From Ricinus communis (Eukaryota > Streptophyta > Magnoliopsida > Malpighiales > Euphorbiaceae): 64,000 bases of DNA. The notes beneath the pieces are model-generated. The model was not told the origin of the DNA. It worked only from the letters and a program-made list of their open reading frames with translations, and did no database searches. The position numbers and the translations under genes were made by a program. Every line of letters begins with the position of its first letter. Position 1 is the first letter of the stretch. Of this stretch, positions 37,398-49,344 are shown one piece after another. The stretch is from assembly GCF_019578655.1 (NCBI RefSeq), contig NC_063265.1, positions 12,992,501-13,056,500 on the forward strand, in the 5' to 3' direction.

Positions 37398-39834
37398 TCT
37401 CTCTTTACCTTATATTTGGGAAAGCTGGTCAAGTATGCTTATGCCTTAATTTTCAGGAGGAGCTCTATGATCTTATACTTCAAACAAGTAAATCATGCAC
37501 AGATCTTTGCAAACCTGGTGCAAGCATTTGGGAAATACACAATTATTCGGTACTGACTTGACAGTCTATCTTTTTTTTTTTGGTGTCCAAATGGAGTTCT
37601 TACTTATGTTTTCTTCCTAGTAATATGTTTTATAAACGTTTCTGATATTCTGATCTGTTTTTAAAACTCGAGGACTATCTTGAGGACTTCATTGAGAATT
37701 TACTTAGATCAGCTAGTACTATAGATTGTAAAGAGTTGCAATGGGGGAAGGTGGTCTCAATTGAAAGCATACACTGAATTATTTGAGGACTTCATTGAGA
37801 CATTACTTAGATCAGCTAGTACTGTAGGTACCCTTGTTGGAGAACTATACTTCCATCTTCTTCCTTTTCTTTTCCTTCTCCTGGTGTGTCTTTTCGTTTT
37901 GCTTTTTCTGGATGGTGGTGGTAAGCTTTATTTTTTTCCTCCCTCAACACATAGGTGCTCATACAAATTGAACAATTTGTCCATGAAGAGAAATTTTTAT
38001 CTCTAATATTACTGATTGCTGTTTGTTCTATAGGTTGAACTGTTGCGTAAAGGACTTAAGGAGATTGGGATTTTAAGAAATATTGGAAGCAATTCCTTCC
38101 ATCTACTGAACCCAACTTCTATAGGTCTGTCTGAACTTATTCTCGCATCCATCTCTTGTTGCATTTTCCTAATTTGTCAGTTTCTCAAGATTGTAAGCAT
38201 ATAAATATTTTAGCTTTGCATAACACAGCAGATTCTAGCTTCCAATTTGGCTTTGGCTGTGATTTACTTTTCATCCTTTTACATTGATTATATAGGTCAT
38301 TATCTAGGAATGGACGTCCATGATAGTTTTTCTGTCAGCTATGATTGCCCACTGAAGCCAGGTGTTGTAAGTTCTTTTTCCAATAAAGTGATTTGATCTT
38401 TCAATTGAATTTTAATTAGACAGCCATTTTTTTATCTAGGAAAAGGATTTGTTTGATTGAAGCTCTTTATGTAGTATATAAATAGAGTTTAATAGACTCT
38501 TATGGTCCATGGACAGGTGATAACAATTGAGCCAGGAGTGTACATTCCATCTACTTTTGATGTTCCAGAGAGGTATGAATTCTTCTATTAGCAAAGTATT
38601 TTTATCTTGATGCGGTAGCCTGGACACATTAAGCCATTTCTAAGCTGCTCACTTCCTGCTAGTTGTGGAGTGCATGTTTGCTTTAAGCAAGCTTCCTACA
38701 AGAAGTTGCTTCTACAAAAATAACCAGAGTGCGCTGAGGAAAGTTACTTGCAAAATAAATGCTGAAGCTGAGGTTGATTGATGGATAACTTTAGATTAGA
38801 AAAGTTGAACCTGTGCCTAATTCGTTTTATTTCTGTGACTTATTGAAGTCTGAATACTCTTACATTGAAGCAGTAATCAAGTGTCTTGAAGGACAAACAG
38901 GATAACCTTTTTATGCTACTCTTTCCATTTTTCAGCTTCAGCAGGTTGTTACCATGATACAGGTGTTTTTTCTTGGCACCATACTGCTGCCTTTCTTGTC
39001 TTAAGTCCGACTTACAATCTTTGAAGTTTGAAAGTTATTCTGTCATCTGTTTCCTTTATTTATATCTATACAAGTTAATTTATGATTTATGGTGGGATAA
39101 TACTCCTAGAGCATTTAGAGGTTATTTTCTGCTTTTGCACTTGTTATGTACTGTTTATAATTCTAGAATCCGTATTTATCTGTGTCCAATATGTCTAATA
39201 TAGATTTGTGGATAAATAAAATGCACCTATCTTAGCATGATATGCTTATTAGATTCTTTACATAAGTCACTGAATATTACCTCTTGCAGGTACCAAGGCA
39301 TTGGGATAAGGATTGAAGATGAGGTCCTAATCACAGAAACTGGTTATGAGGTAGAAACCATCCATATCTTAGATTTTTGGTTATTACAATCATGCTTCAA
39401 CTTCTTGTAGTAGTATAGGTAACTTATATAGTGGCTATTATAAGTTAAAGCTTCAACTATTTTTCATTTCTTTATTATTCATAAGTATTTGTTTTTGTCG
39501 TTATTCAGTAGATCAATATCAGTTTTTTTAGTATTTGAACTAAATGAACAACTGCTGCACAAAAGATTGTACCATTAACTAAAGTTGGAGATCATATCTT
39601 TGATGCATCATTGCCCTGCACGTAATCATCAAATAGCATTAGCATTGCTTTAAACGGAAATGTTTAGCAATCTGTTTTCTTCACTGACCTATCTGGTGCT
39701 GGAATTAGGTACTCACGGATTCGATGCCAAAAGAAGTAAGACACATCGAGTCATTGCTCAATAACTACAGTCATAAAGGAGGAATGGAGAAAGAGGACTG
39801 TATGCAAGTTGCTTCAAGTTGGCAATCCCATTAA
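33930..39834 (+). CDS. ICP55: Mitochondrial intermediate cleaving peptidase ICP55 (M24B aminopeptidase)
   Basis: Fourteen exons: 33930-33977, 34457-34531, 34850-35113, 35426-35518, 35975-36181, 36758-36861, 37042-37108, 37215-37322, 37457-37549, 38034-38124, 38296-38366, 38517-38572, 39290-39350, 39709-39834; 487 aa. The start MIPLRNLFQRRVPFKQ is a typical mitochondrial presequence. The N-terminal aminopeptidase-P domain (SYRQ-type segment: VPYTYRQDADYLYITGCQQP) precedes the pita-bread domain. All five metal ligands are present: Asp296 (LMDVG), Asp307 (YASDLTRTW), His385 (GHYLGMD), Glu412 (ITIEPGVY) and Glu435 (IRIEDEV). Family members remove a single residue from mitochondrial proteins after presequence cleavage, stabilising them. 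The exon 7 donor is GC (see the separate entry). A broken copy of the 3' end lies at 45.2-45.7 kb. Confidence 0.95.
37109..37214 (+). other. GC-AG intron of ICP55
   Basis: Exon 7 ends ...AATGATCAGAAG and the intron begins GCAAGT; it ends GTGGTGCAG. Reading NDQK then IRDGDLVLMD across the junction restores the conserved M24 sequence. No GT donor nearby does this. AG|GCAAGT is the consensus for the natural GC-AG class. Confidence 0.88.
37350..37404. repeat. (CT)n microsatellite in ICP55 intron 8
   Basis: About 55 bases of CT repeats with one CC interruption near 37393, starting 28 bases after the exon 8 donor. Confidence 0.95.
37680..37827 (+). repeat. 45-bp duplication in ICP55 intron 9
   Basis: Units at 37680-37724 and 37783-37827 begin TTGAGGACTTCATTGAGA and match at 42 of 45 positions. 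Both lie between exons 9 and 10. Confidence 0.9.
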
Positions 39835-40613
39835 AATGTCAGCAAGGCTGGACAGCGGCTTGTTTGGCTTGGGAGTTTCACTATAAAGCTCTATCTCCAG
39901 CAAATTGGCTGGCACATTCCCATTGCATATTGCCTGATTTGTGTTTAATATGTGTAGTCTGCAATGGTTCCTTCTTTTTATCGTTTTCTTCATTTGATAC
40001 GTAATCTGCAATAAGCGGCTTCAATAATATTCTTTGTTATGAGACCTCTCGCAAATCAGTTGGCGGTTTGCCATCCTGGAATGGGGCCAGGAGGCACTTC
40101 TGCTTCCTTAGGCTAGCTGGAGGTGGCTCAGAATTTTGACATGTAATTTGTATCTGTAGCTGTACATTATTAGTCAATTGAAAGTTGTAGCCATTAATAT
40201 TATTTACCAGCTGAAGCTCGGCTGTTCAGATGAATACGTACATTTACATAATGATTATGGTCCCAACCACTCTAGATGATGGCCAACATGCAATAAATTC
40301 TTTTAAATGCAAGAATCATATTTTCCAAAATGGTTATTGCGAATTCAAGATTCACATTGATTTTCACTTTATCAGGGGCACACGTTGCCGGAGTCCAAAC
40401 CAACCTGAATCCGGTACCAAACGGATATTCTTCCACTTCAAAGCGGGCATAATTTGTTATATCAAATTCAGAAAGCTACCATCCATTTCCATTCAAGGAG
40501 GATGTATTCAGTACTGAGTTTATTGTGGATTCAATTTCTAATAGGTTAGGTTGGAGCTTACCAGTTGATAATGCCAAACAGCTTGATTTCAAAGCTGTGG
40601 TGTTATAAAATCC
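39660..40613 (+). repeat. Source copy of a segmental duplication (ICP55 last exon and downstream)
   Basis: The last ICP55 intron end, exon 14 and downstream sequence recur at about 45152-45665 in the same orientation. Shared landmarks include ACCTATCTGGTGCTGGAATT, GCTCGGCTGTTCAGATGAAT, CCGGAGTCCAAAC, GAATCCGGTACCAAAC and TAATAGGTTAGGTTGGAG. The other copy lacks the sequence between about 39775 and 40210. Confidence 0.85.
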
Positions 40614-41149
40614 TCCTATAAGTAAAAATAGAGAACTTGCTTATTAAGAAAGACAACGTGAATTATGGTAGCTAGCAAGTGCCTGATTCATCCATGATCG
40701 AAGTGACTAACAAATGAGCCATTTGCCATCCTTCGTCATTTCTGCAAATACAGTTTGATTTTTGTCTATTGAACTAACTGTTCAGTTCCTGCGATTCATT
40801 CTGTCCACCTACTAAATCAGCCACGTGATCTTAAAAAAGAGAGTTTCCTTCTTCTATGGGACTTTGTTGGGCTTGATCTTGGGCATAGTATAATCCAGCC
40901 CACACAATTTGCTCATTTACAGCTAAACGCCTCAACCCCAAAGGTCTATGTCTTTTTAGTTTCCGCTCTACTCTTCAAACAAACCCTACTCTTCAAGGTC
41001 TCGATGTTAAAAAACCCACTCCAATTTTTGTTTTCAAATGTTATTATATTCTTATATCATTTTCTAAATCGGGAATTTGGTTTTGGTGTGCGCACAGGTG
41101 AATGATTTTGTGAGTGAGAAACGAAGACAATTGATTATATAGAGGAGAC
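39835..41149. other. Spacer ICP55 to L13
   Basis: The 3' UTR of ICP55 and the duplicated downstream arm fill the first 780 bases. The remainder is the promoter and leader of the L13 gene. No gene seen. Confidence 0.5.
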
Positions 41150-44039
41150 ATGGCAAGCCAAGCATCTTTTAATGGCAACGTGAAGGTGAGATATGTCTAT
41201 ATATTGGAAATAAGAAAAAAGAACATTGACTTGTAATAAGCCCATAGCCATGTTTATTGTTTGCCACACAAGATCGTCTGCGCCGACTTCTATGTGAAAT
41301 TAGATTGAAGCACTCCAAATTTTTGTGAAATTGACTGAATGACCTGTACTTTCATTTAGTGACAGGTAGAGATGCTTTCAGGTAAGATTATGGTCTCCCG
41401 TGATTTTTCTATGGGTTCGTGGGCTCAGAGGTTTAGAATATGTAAAAAAGAGCTGTATAGAGTAGGCTTTGTCTGTCAATTGGATTGTGTATCATTTCTT
41501 ATTGTATTTTCTGATTGTTTTTGTCTATGTTAAGGCGTGTGTTGCTATTTAGCTAATATACTCTCTGTCTCAATAAATTTAATGAGTACAGCATAGTTTG
41601 CTAGAATTACTTTCTTGGCTTTTAGTGCCCAAATTTCATTCACATTTCATGAAATATCTCTATGGTGTACCTGTTGGAGCAACTATGATTGCTCCTAGAT
41701 TTAAATTTGACCCGGACTGTTCTGAAAAAGTCAAGGCATTTCAAATTGTTTGTTGACACGGACAAAGTCAAGGGAAATCTCTGAAATTATTTCAATGTTG
41801 GACCTTAGAATACAATAGTTCCAGACGGCATCTCCTTAGAAAGATCTTTTAATATCATAAAATAACTTTAACTTTTATAGATGTTGGGTTATGGGTTGAT
41901 GATTGATACTTGACATTAACATGGACTTCAATCAATATCAGAAACTACCTTCTTGTATGCTTGCAGAAAGCATTGGCTGGCCTCAGAAGAATCAGTCTTG
42001 AAGGTTTGAGATGGAGAGTATTTGATGCTAAAGGCCAGGTGGGAATTGCCTTTCCTCTATTCTATCTGCTGTTGTGCAATTTGATAAACTGGTAAGCTAA
42101 AAAATGTTACCTATATACTAACTAGTTTTAGTGAGGAAAAAAAAAATATAACGAACTTGCAATCTTTTAATTTAAATGTAAATAATAGCAAAACTGGTCT
42201 TCTCCTCAGATATGGAAAAAAATGAAAACTATATTGATTGAGTGGATTTATTTTTGAGATAGACTGATGGGAACTTTTCTGAAGTGAGTACATTGTTCAT
42301 TCATTTTTTTGAAATGCTCGAATCAAAACGTCAATGTCAAACTCTTTATCTTTAGCTCACTAAGTTTGAAAATATAACAGTTATTCACTTTTTTTAGGTC
42401 CTTGGAAGATTAGCATCTCAAATTTCAACAGTAATTCAAGGCAAGGATAAACCTATTTATGCTCCATATCGTGAAGATGGAGATATGTGCATTGTGATTA
42501 ACACAAAGGATGTATCTGTTACGGGGAGAAAGATGACGGATAAATTTTATCGCTGGCATACTGGGTAAGTATCACCTTTTCAACTCATAACTTCCTAATA
42601 ACCATAGATATTATGCAATACTGTATTTTAAAGAAAGAGGTAGTTGAACTTTGTTACACTCTTTTTGGTGTTTCAAGCCTTTCATTGCCAAACACTTTCA
42701 TGGCATCCAAAGGATGTCTAACTTGATAAATTAAGAGAGGTGTGGTGGATTCTATGCAAATAGTTATCTCACTGATTAGATAATTTTTCTTTTCCCATTT
42801 TGTTTCCTGAGAAAGGTGCCCAATATGACTTCATGCGATATTGAAACTTAGTGCATTAACATATGGCTTTTTTGAGATGGAAGTCCTATCTTGGTGCTGA
42901 AAATTGTGTTTTGCTGGTAGTTATGTGGGAAATCTCAAGGAAAGGAGTTTAAAGGATCAGTTGGCTAAGGACCCTACAGAAGTCATTCGCAAAGCTGTCT
43001 TGCGCATGCTTCCTAGAAATAAATTACGTGATGTTAGTACTACATTGGATATTTATATTTACTTGAAAGACTACCTATGTTCATGTCTTTCTTGTGTGGA
43101 AATGCTTTTGCCTTTCTGTTTGGTGTTTACCGATTTTATCTTCACTCACTCTTCATTCCTACTAGATATGAGGGCCATATTAATACCTATCTTTTGCAGG
43201 TTGCAGTACACTTGACTATAGTGTAGTTTGATTGTCCTGTGTGGTAGGCTATTTTAAAATGCAGCTATTTGGTGAGAGATAATTAACATACTGCTTACCC
43301 TACTTTAGAAGAAATATTAAAGACAACTTAGAATGCAAGATTGAGAAGAAGATCGACAAATATCTATTTCTGTAGCTAGCATCACATAGAAAAATGTCAC
43401 GGCAAACTCTTGTTTGAATACAGGCAAAAAGAGATAAACAGAACAGGTAGAAAAATAAGCAGGCATGATTTATGCAACTCAAGGCTTGCAAGACAACATA
43501 GAAAGCTTCCAATCTGATCTATTTGTAATCCCACTTGTGAAGCATTAGTTTGTGCAGTAGATTTTAATACTTAAATTGTTGGAGGTCACCTCCATCTATA
43601 TTCTGTGGGTATCTTTCTCCTTTGACGTAAACTGAGAGCTGACTGTTGGACCCAGTCTAATGATGCTGTAGGCAAGTGCAATTATGTGCCTTTTCCTTTC
43701 ATTCTTTGGTTGCAAGATACATTGTTGCCATGTCTTGACTCATTCAAATTGTTCAATGTTTCTTAAGCTAACTAATATTCACAATGCTTTACTGATTTTG
43801 GTTTCAAATGGTTGTAGGATAGAGATCGGAAACTGAGGATTTTTGCTGGAAGTGAGCATCCATTTGGTGATCGGCCCCTTGAACCATACATAATGCCTCC
43901 TAGAACTGTACGAGAAATCCGGCCACGTGCCAGACGGGCCATGATCCGAGCACAGAGAAAGGCTGAACAGCAAGTACGGGGTGCCAATGAAATGAGGAAA
44001 GGCAGGAAGAAAGAAGTTGAAGCAGAAGTCGCCCAATGA
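41150..44039 (+). CDS. Organellar (probably mitochondrial) ribosomal protein L13
   Basis: Five in-frame exons: 41150-41185, 41967-42038, 42398-42564, 42921-43032, 43818-44039; 202 aa. Bacterial-type uL13 signatures are clear: WRVFDAKGQVLGRLASQIS at the N-terminus, then YAPYREDGDMCIVINTKDV, then GRKMTDKFYRWHTGYVGNLK, then VIRKAVLRMLPRNKLRD, then LRIFAGSEHPFGDRP. A basic, Arg/Lys-rich C-terminal extension follows (RPRARRAMIRAQRKAEQQ and beyond). uL13 is a large-subunit protein. The N-terminus (MASQASFNGNVKKALAGLRR) is short, basic and lacks a long plastid transit peptide. This, with resemblance to the plant mitochondrial L13 form, favours mitochondria over plastid. Exon 4 uses a GTTAGT donor. 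Confidence 0.92.
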
Positions 44040-44999
44040 AATTTGGGATAATGATACAGGAAAAGAAGAGGATATGACTAGATGCAACTTTGAAAGAGAT
44101 AGCATGTCTTTCTCTTGCTGGTCTTTCCTTTTGTTCGTCTATATTTAAACACCATAAAGTAGTCCTCGAAATTAATTCAGTTTTTCAAACATATTGGGAA
44201 TGCAGTCCTTGAGGTCTTTGAAGGTGAGTGCATTCCTTGGGTATCTGGAAGTGAGTGCCTTCCTCATATGATCTGAAAGTGTGATAGGAGGGAAAATGGC
44301 CCTAATTGATTTTGTGCTTGTTGGAAATTATGTAAAAAACTTTGTGGGAAAGTTTCTGCCTAGAATGCAATGCTGAATTTCCATGACTGATGGTTGTTGA
44401 TATCCAAGATTATGGTTACATGTGAAATATTCTGAAAAGATGCTAACAAATGGTAAATTTTATATTTTTTGAAAGCAAGACTATCTCTGAAGATATGATG
44501 ATTAGTTCGCTAGTGAAATAGAAATTGTTGAGAGTAATTTGAAGGTTATGTGATATCATGGACAGTACGCAGACTGTCTTTACTTGCTTTTAATATTATG
44601 GACAAGGATTTCATTTCATTGCTCTGATCCGCTTTCTGGGGAAGATAATGTCCAATGACATCCTAAATCGAGTACAAGCAGGAGCAGACTCAGCTCAGAC
44701 GAGGTATTTCTCAGCACCTTCATGCGCAGAGCACTGCTTAACACGCTCGAAAAAGTAACTTCATGCCCTTCTACACAGGAGCTGCCGTGTCATTCATTCA
44801 GATCTGAAAGTTCATAACGAAATTTCAGCATTTTAAAATCCCAGACAGACCAAAGTGCAGCTTTTGGACATTTGCAAGGCATGGAAGATATAGACTTAAG
44901 AAGATCCAATAATAATTCTCAACATATGAAGGCAAAAGCATCATGGGGATAATACAAGAAAAAGGTAAAGAAATGCAAAACTGCAATTAAAAAGCTAAA
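44040..44999. other. 3' flank of L13
   Basis: The L13 3' UTR and non-coding sequence. No other gene seen before the relic patch begins at about 45.0 kb. Confidence 0.5.
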
Positions 45000-45019
45000 A
45001 TAACTCTGTAACAAGCGCT

Positions 45020-45163
45020 CATCATCACTTTCAGGGGTGCATCTCCGAGACCCACATAAGTTGCTTTCACTGCACCATTATTGTACACCAACAAAGTGGG
45101 CAGACTACAGCCCGGGTAGTTTGGTATACAATCTGAAGATATGATCTTAACAAACTTTGTTTT
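45020..45163 (-). pseudogene. Phosducin-like protein 3 (VIAF/PDCL3-type) fragment
   Basis: On the minus strand one frame reads KKTKFVKIISSDCIPNYPGC, then SLPTLLVYNNGAVKATYVGL. This is the signature part of the thioredoxin-like domain of plant phosducin-like 3 proteins, which act in folding of tubulin/actin with CCT. After VGL the frame is lost; the following bases read RRCTPES in another frame, as expected after loss of a few codons (family members have a short SFG-type linker here). No other exon of the gene is recognisable nearby, and the upstream end abuts the ICP55 relic. I read it as a broken, dispersed fragment, not an expressed gene. Confidence 0.72.
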
Positions 45164-45665
45164 CTTCCCTGACCTATCTGGTGCTGGAATTAGGTACTTA
45201 CGGGTTCAATGCCAAAAGAAAGTAAAACATACCGAGTCAGTGCTCAATAACTAGAGTCGTAAAGAAGCTCGGCTGTTCAGATGAATCCGTACATTTATTT
45301 ACTACTTGAAAAGAAAAGAAAAGAAAAGGCTTCAATGGTGTTGCTCAATGTCAGTCTATACCCTGATGTTTATGGTCCCAACTACCCTAGGTGATGGCTA
45401 ACATGCAATCAATGCTTTGAAATGCATGAATCATAAAATATTTATTGCAATATCAAGATTCACATTGGTATAACTTCATGAGGGAGACACTTCGCCGGAG
45501 TCCAAACTAGCTTGAATCCGGTACCAAACAGATGTTCCTCCACTTCTGTTTAAGGAGGATATATCCACTAGTGTGGATTCAATATTTTTAATAGGTTAGG
45601 TTGGAGATTACCGGTTGAACGTAATGTCAAACAGCTTGGTTTGAAATTTGTGATGTTTTAAATCG
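45152..45665 (+). pseudogene. Broken duplicate of the ICP55 3' end
   Basis: Sequence homologous to 39660-40613. The counterpart of exon 14 begins at about 45196 (GTACTTACGGGTTCAATGCC). An extra A in the AAAAGAAAGTAAAAC stretch shifts the frame, so it stops early at CAATAA. The part matching 39775-40210 is missing: the homology jumps straight to GCTCGGCTGTTCAGATGAAT. A small (AAAAG)n insertion lies at 45309-45329. No other ICP55 exon is present here, so it is a dead fragment. Confidence 0.82.
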
Positions 45666-48600
45666 TTCTGCAATGTCAATTTACCATCATGACATGACAT
45701 AAATTATTTTATGGATCAGTTGCTTGTGCACATCTTAACCCCGACCTAAAATCACAAATTCCAATCCACGAATCTCTTTGGAGATCAAAATCGATCACTA
45801 GATCAAATAATCTAATTATATTACACGTGTCATTATTATATTATTTAAAAAATCTGATGAGACCGATTTAAGAGATTTAATGAATCATTTATAGACTTAA
45901 TTTAAAAATAAAATAATATACGGTAATATCTGATTAGACCAAAATGATAAGTAAATTTCTAAAATCCTTCTTGATCTCATATATAAAAAAATATAATGAA
46001 TAAAATAAAAATTAAATTACTCATTCTATTGTCGAAATGAATCCACTAATCTCCCTATAAGCGCTTCCTACTTAATAGTTGTTATCTTACAAAATCGAAT
46101 TAAAATAGCTCTTAAATCAGATATCATAATCAACCTTAACTACTATGTTAATGCCATGAAAAGAAGAATAACTACTAAGCTAACCCTCAGAAAAAAGAAA
46201 TATCTTTTGTCCATTAATAATAATCTCATACCTTAATTGGAAAGATAAGCCTTAATATTTTATAGCACTTATTAAGTAAACTATACAAAGAATTCTATGT
46301 TAATTGAATAAATCAATCTTTAAATCATTATCCTTTAAAGAATGTAATCTTATATATGATAATGAAAATGATAAAAGTGTGTTAGCTTTTTAAGTCTTTC
46401 AATTTGGAAAGGTATTATCCCTTCAATTTCAGAATTTGGCATGTATCATAATGTCATTAGCTTTTAAGTTTTCATTTTAGCATGTGAATTGAAGCCACAG
46501 CTTCACAATATAAATTCTCTTCCTCCTCATCATAACCAGGGAAAACAGAGACCGTAGGATTTGGAAATATCAAACGATTACTTTCACGACACATATTGCT
46601 TATGAAATAAATCATAACATTCATTAGAAGCCAATGCCTCTTCTTAGAAAACACAAACAAACAAACAAGAAATTAAAGCCTATCACACGGATGAAAAATG
46701 AGATTTATGGTTGAAATCAGTTAAAAAATTTATTTTATTTGAAGAATATATAAAAAAATAAAATAAAATAATAATAAAGTTGAAAGAGATATTCTAACAT
46801 TATAATAAACTAATATAGAATTTATTTATAAATTTTATTTATTTTATTAAAATTTAATTTAATTATAATCATTTTTATTATAATTTATAAATATAAAATT
46901 TTAAATTAATTTTAACATATAAACTTATAAATTTATAAATAAATTTCATAAATATTATAAATTTTAACAAAACTCAGTATTAATATATAATTGCTCACCT
47001 TATTACAACACATCTAGCAAGTCACCCTTACAAATAGCGCAAATTATAATATTGACTCTGGTCTTTATAGCTCTCTGTGGACCTAGGAGTCCATCCGGAA
47101 CCATTTTATTTATAAAAAAGTTTCAGTATTTGATGCGTGCGATAGACATCGATGTAATTTTGTCGTGAAAAAATAATTTATGCTTATTGATTTTGTATTA
47201 AATATTCATTAATTTATGTTTATTAAATATATGTTGAATGTTCACCATTTAAATATAAAATATCTATTGTTTGTTAATTTAATTTTGTTGAAAAAATATA
47301 TATTATAATATAAATATCTGTAGTATAACTTTAGCTGACAAACTAATAAATATTATGTCTATAAACAATAAATGTTTATATTAATTATAAAAATATTTTC
47401 AATATGCATCACAAAAATAATAAATTTTTTCATAAATAGTCAATATCTTTATTTGAAAATATTAATGAATATTATATATACAGCCAATGAACATTGCAGT
47501 ACTAGATAATGAACATTAATATTAACAGTGATGAATAATATATTAAACGAAATGAACATAAATATTAACCGTAATGATACTGAGTTTATAGATAATGAAT
47601 ATTTAAATATAAAAAAATTAATTATTATAAAATATTGCATCTAATGGATATCATACATATATAAAATGAATATTTTAGCTCACGTAAATAAGGAAAAAAA
47701 TATTAATATGTATCTAGTCTAATAAAAACGTTTTGATATGTGTTACTATATTCTAATATATATAATTTTTAATTTCGACAAATGTACTTATTATTAACAC
47801 GTAAAATTTAAGTTTATATATAATTTTATAGTTTTTCTATTAATTTATTTGTAATTTCTATATTTTTATATTTATAAAATTTTAAAATATAAAATAATAA
47901 TAATGATATTAAAAATATTTATTATTATTTTTAAATATTTTAATTAATTATAAAATATTAAAAGATTTATTTGATTATATATATAAATTTAATTTATATT
48001 ATTATTTATAATTAAAATAATTACGATGGTCGACCGAGCGGATAAACGACTAACTTTTATTAAATATAAAAATATTATCTAAAATATTATTTTTGATATA
48101 ATATTAATTTTAAAATTATTTTATTATAATATAAAATAAATACACGTATCAAAATAAAAATCTTTCAAATAGTAATAAATAATGATAAATTCTTATAAAT
48201 ATATAAAAATTTACTAATATATATATTTAGTATATAATTTTATTTTATTATAATTTGGAAAAATAAAAATAGTACAATTTTAAAACAGATGTGAATAAGT
48301 AGGGACAAAAATCCCCATACTCCGCACACGTGTTGCTTATAAATCCTAATCCATGTTATAAGCATTGTACAAATAGGTTTTACGTCTCAACCGCATTACA
48401 CGTGGTTTGTTCTTACTGGCAACCGCCTCCAACCTCCCTCTTTCCCTTTAATTTTGCAATAAATTTCCAACTGTGTCACTTGAATACAGCCATATCTCTC
48501 TACCCTTTCTTGTTCACATAAATTACAATCTTCCTTTTGGGTTTGCTTTGGCAAAGCATGTGAAAGATTTGTCTTCTATGGCCACTTTTTAAGTCAAGAA

Positions 48601-48837
48601 ATTATGTAACCTAAGCAAACCCAAATCCCCTTTGACTTTGAACATGATGCACAGCCAGGTTAGCAATGCACCACCATCAATGGCACTTTGGCAATTTGGG
48701 TAATGCAAAAGGGTAAATGCACAACATCACCACTATATCAATGCTGGAATTTTCCTCTGGGTTCATACCATCCTACTACATCTCTAGCAAGTTTAAGGTG
48801 ATTTAGGAAGAAATAACAAGAAACCCAGTTCGATAAA
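45666..48837. other. AT-rich intergenic region
   Basis: About 3.2 kb, extremely AT-rich between 46680 and 48290. The piece at about 46770-46990 resembles the piece at about 53600-53830 (both begin AGAGATATT(C/T)TAA and end in TAAATTTTAAC), suggesting a dispersed repeat family. No gene seen. The last 500 bases are the DUF538 promoter. Confidence 0.5.
48327..48404 (+). promoter_or_regulatory. Two G-box/ABRE-like elements upstream of DUF538
   Basis: ACACGTGT (core 48327-48332) and ACACGTGG (core 48399-48404) lie about 510 and 440 bases before the ATG. ACGTG cores of this kind bind bZIP (ABF) and bHLH factors; paired ABREs are typical of ABA-responsive genes. Confidence 0.5.
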
Positions 48838-49344
48838 ATGTCTCTAGTCACAGAAGAGATCAAGGCCAAAGCTGAGGTCTATCATGGAGATGAAATCTGC
48901 CAAGAGAAAACAAAGTTGTTGCTCAAGGAAGTAGGCCTACCAAATGGGCTCTTGCCTTTGCATGACATTGAAGAATGTGGGTATGAGAAGGAGTCAGGAA
49001 TTGTGTGGCTAAAGCAAAAGAAGAGCATAAACCACAAGTTTGAAAAGATTGGAAAGCTTGTGAGTTATGCAACTGAGGTCACTGCTGTGGTGGAGAAATT
49101 CAAGATCAAGAAACTAACTGGAGTGAAGACAAAGGAGCTCTTGGTTTGGGTTTCATTAAGTGACATCTATCTTGATGATCCACCGACTGGAAAGATCACT
49201 TTCCAGACTCCTGCTGGTCTCTATAGATCTTTCCCAGTTTCAGCTTTTATGGTTGAGGAAAAAGAAACCAAGGATGTGAAGGAAGAAAACAAGGAAGTTA
49301 AGGATGTGAATGCTGCTGCAGCTGTGGAAGTGAAAGATGTGTGA
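48838..49344 (+). CDS. DUF538 protein (SVB-like)
   Basis: Intronless, 168 aa, start MSLVTEEIKAKAEVYHGDEI. The DUF538 domain runs from about residue 15 to 138. It contains LLKEVGLPNGLLPLHDIEEC, GYEKESGIVWLKQKK, TAVVEKFKIKKLTGVKTKEL, and LVWVSLSDIYLDDPPTGKIT followed by FQTPAGLYRSFPVSAF. A charged Lys/Glu/Val tail with repeated KDV units (KDVKEENKEVKDVN) follows. There is no signal peptide, which separates this subgroup (Arabidopsis SVB and its paralogue) from the secreted DUF538 proteins. SVB affects trichome and plant size and stress responses; the biochemical function is not established. Position next to the Agenet gene matches At1g09310/At1g09320. Confidence 0.9.
   Translation: MSLVTEEIKAKAEVYHGDEICQEKTKLLLKEVGLPNGLLPLHDIEECGYEKESGIVWLKQKKSINHKFEKIGKLVSYATEVTAVVEKFKIKKLTGVKTKELLVWVSLSDIYLDDPPTGKITFQTPAGLYRSFPVSAFMVEEKETKDVKEENKEVKDVNAAAAVEVKDV

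Noticed and set aside
37761..38006. Open frame in ICP55 intron 9 including the 45-bp repeat
   Set aside because: Exon 9 to exon 10 joins give the conserved M24 sequence without it; the frame includes no M24 motif.
43300..43512. Minus-strand frame inside an L13 intron
   Set aside because: No homology, no start context; intronic chance frame.
46472..46660. 62-codon minus-strand frame at 46.5 kb
   Set aside because: Considered as a further gene relic because of its mixed composition, but no family could be named.
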